Assembly: GCA_014155875.1 (NCBI GenBank)
Contig: JACEFZ010013232.1
Location: 112,501 to 176,500, forward strand
DNA from: Cepaea nemoralis
Taxonomy: Eukaryota; Mollusca; Gastropoda; Stylommatophora; Helicidae
Reading direction: 5' to 3'
DNA: 64,000 nt
The notes below the pieces were generated by a model. That model worked only from the letters and a program-made list of their open reading frames with translations, was not told the DNA's origin and made no database searches. Positions 12,187-64,000 of this stretch are shown here, in pieces. Every line of letters starts with the position of its first letter. The first letter of the stretch is position 1. Position numbers and translations under genes: made by a program.

Positions 12187-12870
12187 CTCAATCATGACCC
12201 TTGAGTTCAGTCATTTGCGGTTCTTGAACTCATTGTATGATGGTTTAGGAACCAATCAACAAAGCTTCTTTAACCCTATCAATAAGAATATTTGGGCTCA
12301 ATAAATCATTGTCATTGGACCCAATCAGTCATAGTTTATAAACACGATCAATCATGGTACAGATATCCAATAAATAACATTTCTTAAACACAATCAGTCA
12401 TGGTCCTTAAACTCAATCAATAATGGTCCTCAAACTCAATCAATAATGGTTTTATAATTCAATCAGTCGTGGTCCTTGAATTAAATTATTCATGGTACTT
12501 GTACAGTAGGACGATATATTGCCATACTAGGGTCATTTATTTCGTTTCGTAGTATCTTCCACAGTTTCGGTGCTCAATGAACGGAAATTTACATTATAAT
12601 ATTTGTTAATTTGATCGTGTACCATGTTTGGTGCAAACTTACTTTTTGTTTGGCTTTGAATCAGTTAAACAATCAACCATGTTTCTTAAAATATCGGCCA
12701 GTGTCTGTACCTCAAATACAATAAAAATGTATTGCCATTAAACCACATGAATCATGGTCCATTGAATTCAATCAATCAATCACGGTGCTTGAACCTAAAT
12801 AATCAATTGCCTGTAAACTCAATTAATCATTGCCCTTAAACCTCACCACTAAACCGTTACGATTTAACCC
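12187..12870 (+). repeat. Diverged ~24-bp minisatellite upstream of exon 1
   Basis: Units like AATCATGGTCCTTAAACTCA repeated imperfectly about 20 times with gaps. Confidence 0.75.
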
Positions 12871-13007
12871 ATGTATTCAATAACATACTGTGCATACATT
12901 AGTTTACAGTTACCACATAAAACAACTATTTACAGTGTATAAACGTAGTGCCTGTGAATTCTTCAACAAACTCGTCCTTTCCGTGGAAACGTGCCTCAGC
13001 TTGGGAC

Positions 13008-60977
<47,970 letters not shown>

Positions 60978-61424
60978 CCATTGCAAGGGTTGGTTCACAA
61001 GGCGTGTCTCGGGTAGGGCGGTACGAGTCTACCTGCTCCTGTGGAAGACCGGAGTCTGTTGCCATGAGAAAAGTGGTAACTGGGTTTGGATCTGCTAGTA
61101 CGACAGTGTGTATGTGCATATGCACTGTGTGGGCTGATCCTGAGCCTGAGAAATTAAGGCCGCCGAATTGTGCAGGTTATTGTTTTCTTTTTTTCCCCCG
61201 ACAGAAAAAAAAAATCCCCTGTAGAAGAACTGGCGTTCTAGATGTTGGACCAGCCGCTCTACAGTTAGTTTATCAACATTAAAAATACACAAGTATTTGC
61301 GTCGCCCATCATTGTTCCGGGTCCCGTGTAGAACGTTGTTATCCTCGTGCTTCGCCGTAAAGATTCTACAACATTTGCCAATTGCCCTGCCTGATGCTCT
61401 GTTATACCCAAAGTGTCTCCACGT
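60978..61424. other. 3' flank of the FPPS-like gene
   Basis: Likely 3' UTR; ATTAAA at 61278-61283 is a candidate polyadenylation signal. Poly-A and poly-T runs occur near 61190-61215. Confidence 0.45.
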
Positions 61425-61857
61425 TCATCGACCACTGCCTCTTTCTCTATTAACCAAGCCTTCCATCATTGTTCTTTCTCTATTAACCAAACCTTCCATC
61501 ATTGTTCTTTCTCTATTAACCAAGCCTTCCATCATTGTTCTTTCTCTATTAAACAAGCCTTCCATCATTGTTCTTTCTCTATTAACCAAGCCTTCCATCA
61601 TTGTTCTTTCTCTATTAAATAAGCCTTCATCATTGTCTTTCTCTGTTAACTAAGCCTTCCATCATTGTTCTTTCTTTATTAACCAAGCCTTCCATCATTG
61701 TTCTTTCTTTATTAACCAAGCCTTCCATCGTTGTTCTATCTCTATTAACTAAGCCTTCCATCGTTGTTCTATCTCTATTAACCAAGCCTTCAATCGTTGT
61801 TCTTTCCAAACCGCTGCCACGTTTGATTTGGCCACAGTATTCAAGTTTCCGAGACAT
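61425..61857 (-). repeat. 33-bp minisatellite grown out of a LINE-F-like tail
   Basis: Units TCTATTAACCAAGCCTTCCA + TCATTGTTCTTTC, 12-13 copies. On the minus strand the array starts from KLEYCGQIKRGSGLERTTIEG, cognate to LINE-F KYFGHLKRHECLERTIMEGY, and then repeats the ERTTMEGLVN unit. Confidence 0.8.
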
Positions 61858-62059
61858 GGTGCTATGATGAACCAGTTTTCTCCAATGTTGAGATTATGAA
61901 GAATGCTTTTATTTTTCTTCTTCTTGATCTGCGGTATTCTAAGACCTTTTCTGTAACATTAAAGTTCAAAGTTTCGGATTTCTTATTCAGTGATTACGAT
62001 AGGGTACGTGGCTCAAATCGGTAACCATAGCTGCATTATCTGTATGGAGAAACAACAGC

Positions 62060-62060
62060 T

Positions 62061-62108
<48 letters not shown>

Positions 62109-62275
62109 GCACGCACGCACGCACACGCGCGCGCACGCACGCACGCACGCACACCACACACGCTCACACACGCACACACACACCACACACGCACACACAC
62201 GCGCGCACACGAGAGAGAGAGAGAGAGAGAGAGGATTAGAGAGAGAGATGGAAGAGAGATAGAGAGACTGACTGA
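62060..62275 (+). repeat. (CA)n/(GCAC)n/(GA)n compound microsatellite
   Basis: Alternating purine-pyrimidine for ~150 bp, then GA. A separate (CA)n is at 63705-63800, (GAA)n at 62685-62760 and a G run at 62820-62838. Confidence 0.95.
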
Positions 62276-62731
62276 CAGACAAGAGTTGCATGCGGGAAGC
62301 CACCAAAGAAGAATAGCCAACCAACATAACTGGTGTGGTCAGTAGCTACATGCTGGTGGAGATAGTGAGGTACAGTGTGCAATGCAAATCTCTTGTTGAC
62401 TGACTGATTGACTGATGGGCTATCTGACTTACTGACTGACTAACTCTTAGCCATAGTGCTATTTTAGGAAATATATTTCTTCAAGCAGGTGGAGACAATT
62501 CGGTAAATTGTCTCCGCAATTATTTTAAACAGTTATCTACCTTCAAAGATAAAAAATTTCCCCAACTGTAAAATTCCAGAGTAACAGTAACTACATTCTG
62601 TGTTACAGAGCAGGATCTGTCACTGACAACCGACGTGATCTAGAAAACAAGTGTTGAAAACGGAGGTTAGAAAACAAGGCATGTGGAAGAAGAAGAAGAA
62701 GAAGAAGAAGAAGAAGAAGAAGAAGAAGAAG

Positions 62732-62762
<31 letters not shown>

Positions 62763-62919
62763 GAAAAACATTATTTCTGTGTAACTTTCACACTCCTAGT
62801 CATATCTTCTTTTTTTTTAGGGGGGGGGGGGGGGGGCCGCAACGTCACCAGATATCTTCAGTCTGCCAGTATTTCCACATTTCCTGCTAAATCATTTGTG
62901 CAGTAATTTAACATTTTTT

Positions 62920-63155
62920 TTTTGCATATCCTTTACAGGACATCGCTGTCAACACCAGCATCTTTCAGCTGTATGTTGATTTCTTGGCAAGATTACGCTC
63001 AGTAGTTTGCCATTGCTTTCTGAGCGGCCGGCTCACATACCCCGTAAGTTACCGATGCGATTCGAACCACTGCTGATTCTCACCGTCATCACGTTACCGA
63101 CGAGAGTATACGAGATTACGGAGAAAAGTCATAACCTCTAAGCCACGAAGCCGGT
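62920..63155 (-). repeat. SINE-A copy, near-identical to 17637-17887
   Basis: Same head, body and tail, with only a few differences from the intron 2 copy, suggesting recent activity of this subfamily. Confidence 0.85.
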
Positions 63156-63174
63156 AGTAATTTAACTGACGTAT

Positions 63175-63300
63175 GTTTATTGGCTGTGATAGATACTGCT
63201 GCTGGAATACCGTTTGGATCAGCAGATTCTCCATCCTTCAAGAGTTTGACACATTTACACATTCCTTTCTTCGGTGGTTTATCACAGTTTATGCCAAGCT
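63175..63300 (-). mobile_element. Possible LINE RT fragment
   Basis: Minus-strand VKLLKDGESADPNGIPAAV resembles the LKDGKSAGPDGIPAEV box of non-LTR RTs. Short; low certainty. Confidence 0.4.
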
Positions 63301-63740
63301 CCACTTCCCAAGCCAGAATACAAACTATGACTAAGAAGTGGAGAAAAAAAAATAACAACTACACAACTACCGTTTCATCCAAAGAATTTATCAACGAAAC
63401 AACAAAAACAAAACAATAAACACGTGTAAAACAAAGGAATGCATATCTCAATATTCACGAAGCAGATTGATGAACTAAACTTAACTGTCAGTTGTGAACC
63501 TTGATGTCCAAATTGCTAACTTTCTACACCGAGAGATTTTTATCGCGCTCGCTCTTGAAATTCCTGTGCGCTCACAAAGGGGTAGTGGGTTCATTCCACA
63601 AACCGGCCACTTGGACTTTAACGTTGACTTCTCGTTCAGAAAGCGATTGCAAAGTATTGCACGTAAAATTGCCTAGGAGTTACAACCTCCTGCAAAGAAC
63701 ATGTAATACACACACTCGCGCACGCACACACACACGCACG

Positions 63741-63783
<43 letters not shown>

Positions 63784-64000
63784 CATACCACACACACACC
63801 ACGCAATAAATACATAAAAAATAACTTTCTGCAAGTTGATAAATATATGTTAACATATTAGTCGTATAAAAACGAAACGCGTGTAGGAATATCACTATAG
63901 ACTTGATATCGGTTCTTGGCTGAACTCAACTCAACGCAACTAAACATAACCAGCGCGATGTTTTGTACGAGATCGTGAGAAGGTTATCTCCTGGCCTCTG

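Noticed and set aside
12948..13007. Upstream GTG-initiated extension of exon 1
   Set aside because: GTG is not a normal eukaryotic start. The frame is open, but the ATG at 13008 gives the family length; an upstream exon remains possible via the acceptor at 12935.

Overview
This is eukaryotic, intron-rich and repeat-rich DNA, most likely from an invertebrate and plausibly a mollusc such as a gastropod. That placement is an inference from the mix of long introns, minisatellites, tRNA-derived SINEs, LINEs, a Penelope-like element and two Ty3/gypsy LTR elements with integrase ahead of reverse transcriptase. No bacterial-style gene, CRISPR array or rRNA is visible. SINE and LINE family letters used below are local labels, not database names.

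The one host gene I can support is on the + strand and fills most of the window. Eight short exons (13008-13127, 15511-15645, 23318-23401, 34611-34733, 48342-48503, 53576-53653, 59047-59181, 60771-60977) are separated by seven phase-0 introns and encode a 347-residue protein. It aligns end to end with farnesyl diphosphate synthase (FPPS, an isoprenyl diphosphate synthase, IDS). Several exons match human FPPS in length to the residue. Yet almost every catalytic residue is changed: the first Asp-rich motif is YDFIS instead of DDxxD, the second is EDYNN, the IPP-site Lys of GGK is Asn, and the Lys/Thr residues that hold the allylic diphosphate are Thr, Gln, Ala and Ala. The frame is open throughout, so it looks like a preserved, repurposed IDS paralogue (terpene-synthase-like enzyme, non-catalytic partner subunit, or something else) rather than a decayed pseudogene. 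This is the main discovery candidate.

Layout. 1-12.9 kb: upstream region made of LINE and SINE remnants, minisatellites and a 2.4-kb multicopy element. 13.0-23.4 kb: exons 1-3, with a LINE in intron 1 and a ~2-kb minisatellite starting exactly at the exon 2 donor. Intron 3 carries a complete 9.1-kb LTR retrotransposon (24381-33508, sense to the gene, GMR1-like domain order, -1 frameshift site, ~99% identical LTRs). Intron 4 carries a second, antisense LTR element of the same domain order (37355-45949), nested in a LINE and with broken ORFs despite young LTRs. Intron 5 has a LINE with a 5' inversion and another LINE. Intron 6 has a truncated Penelope-like element. Intron 7 and the 3' flank are minisatellites and simple repeats.

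A recurrent theme is that LINE tails and SINEs sit inside minisatellite arrays of these introns.
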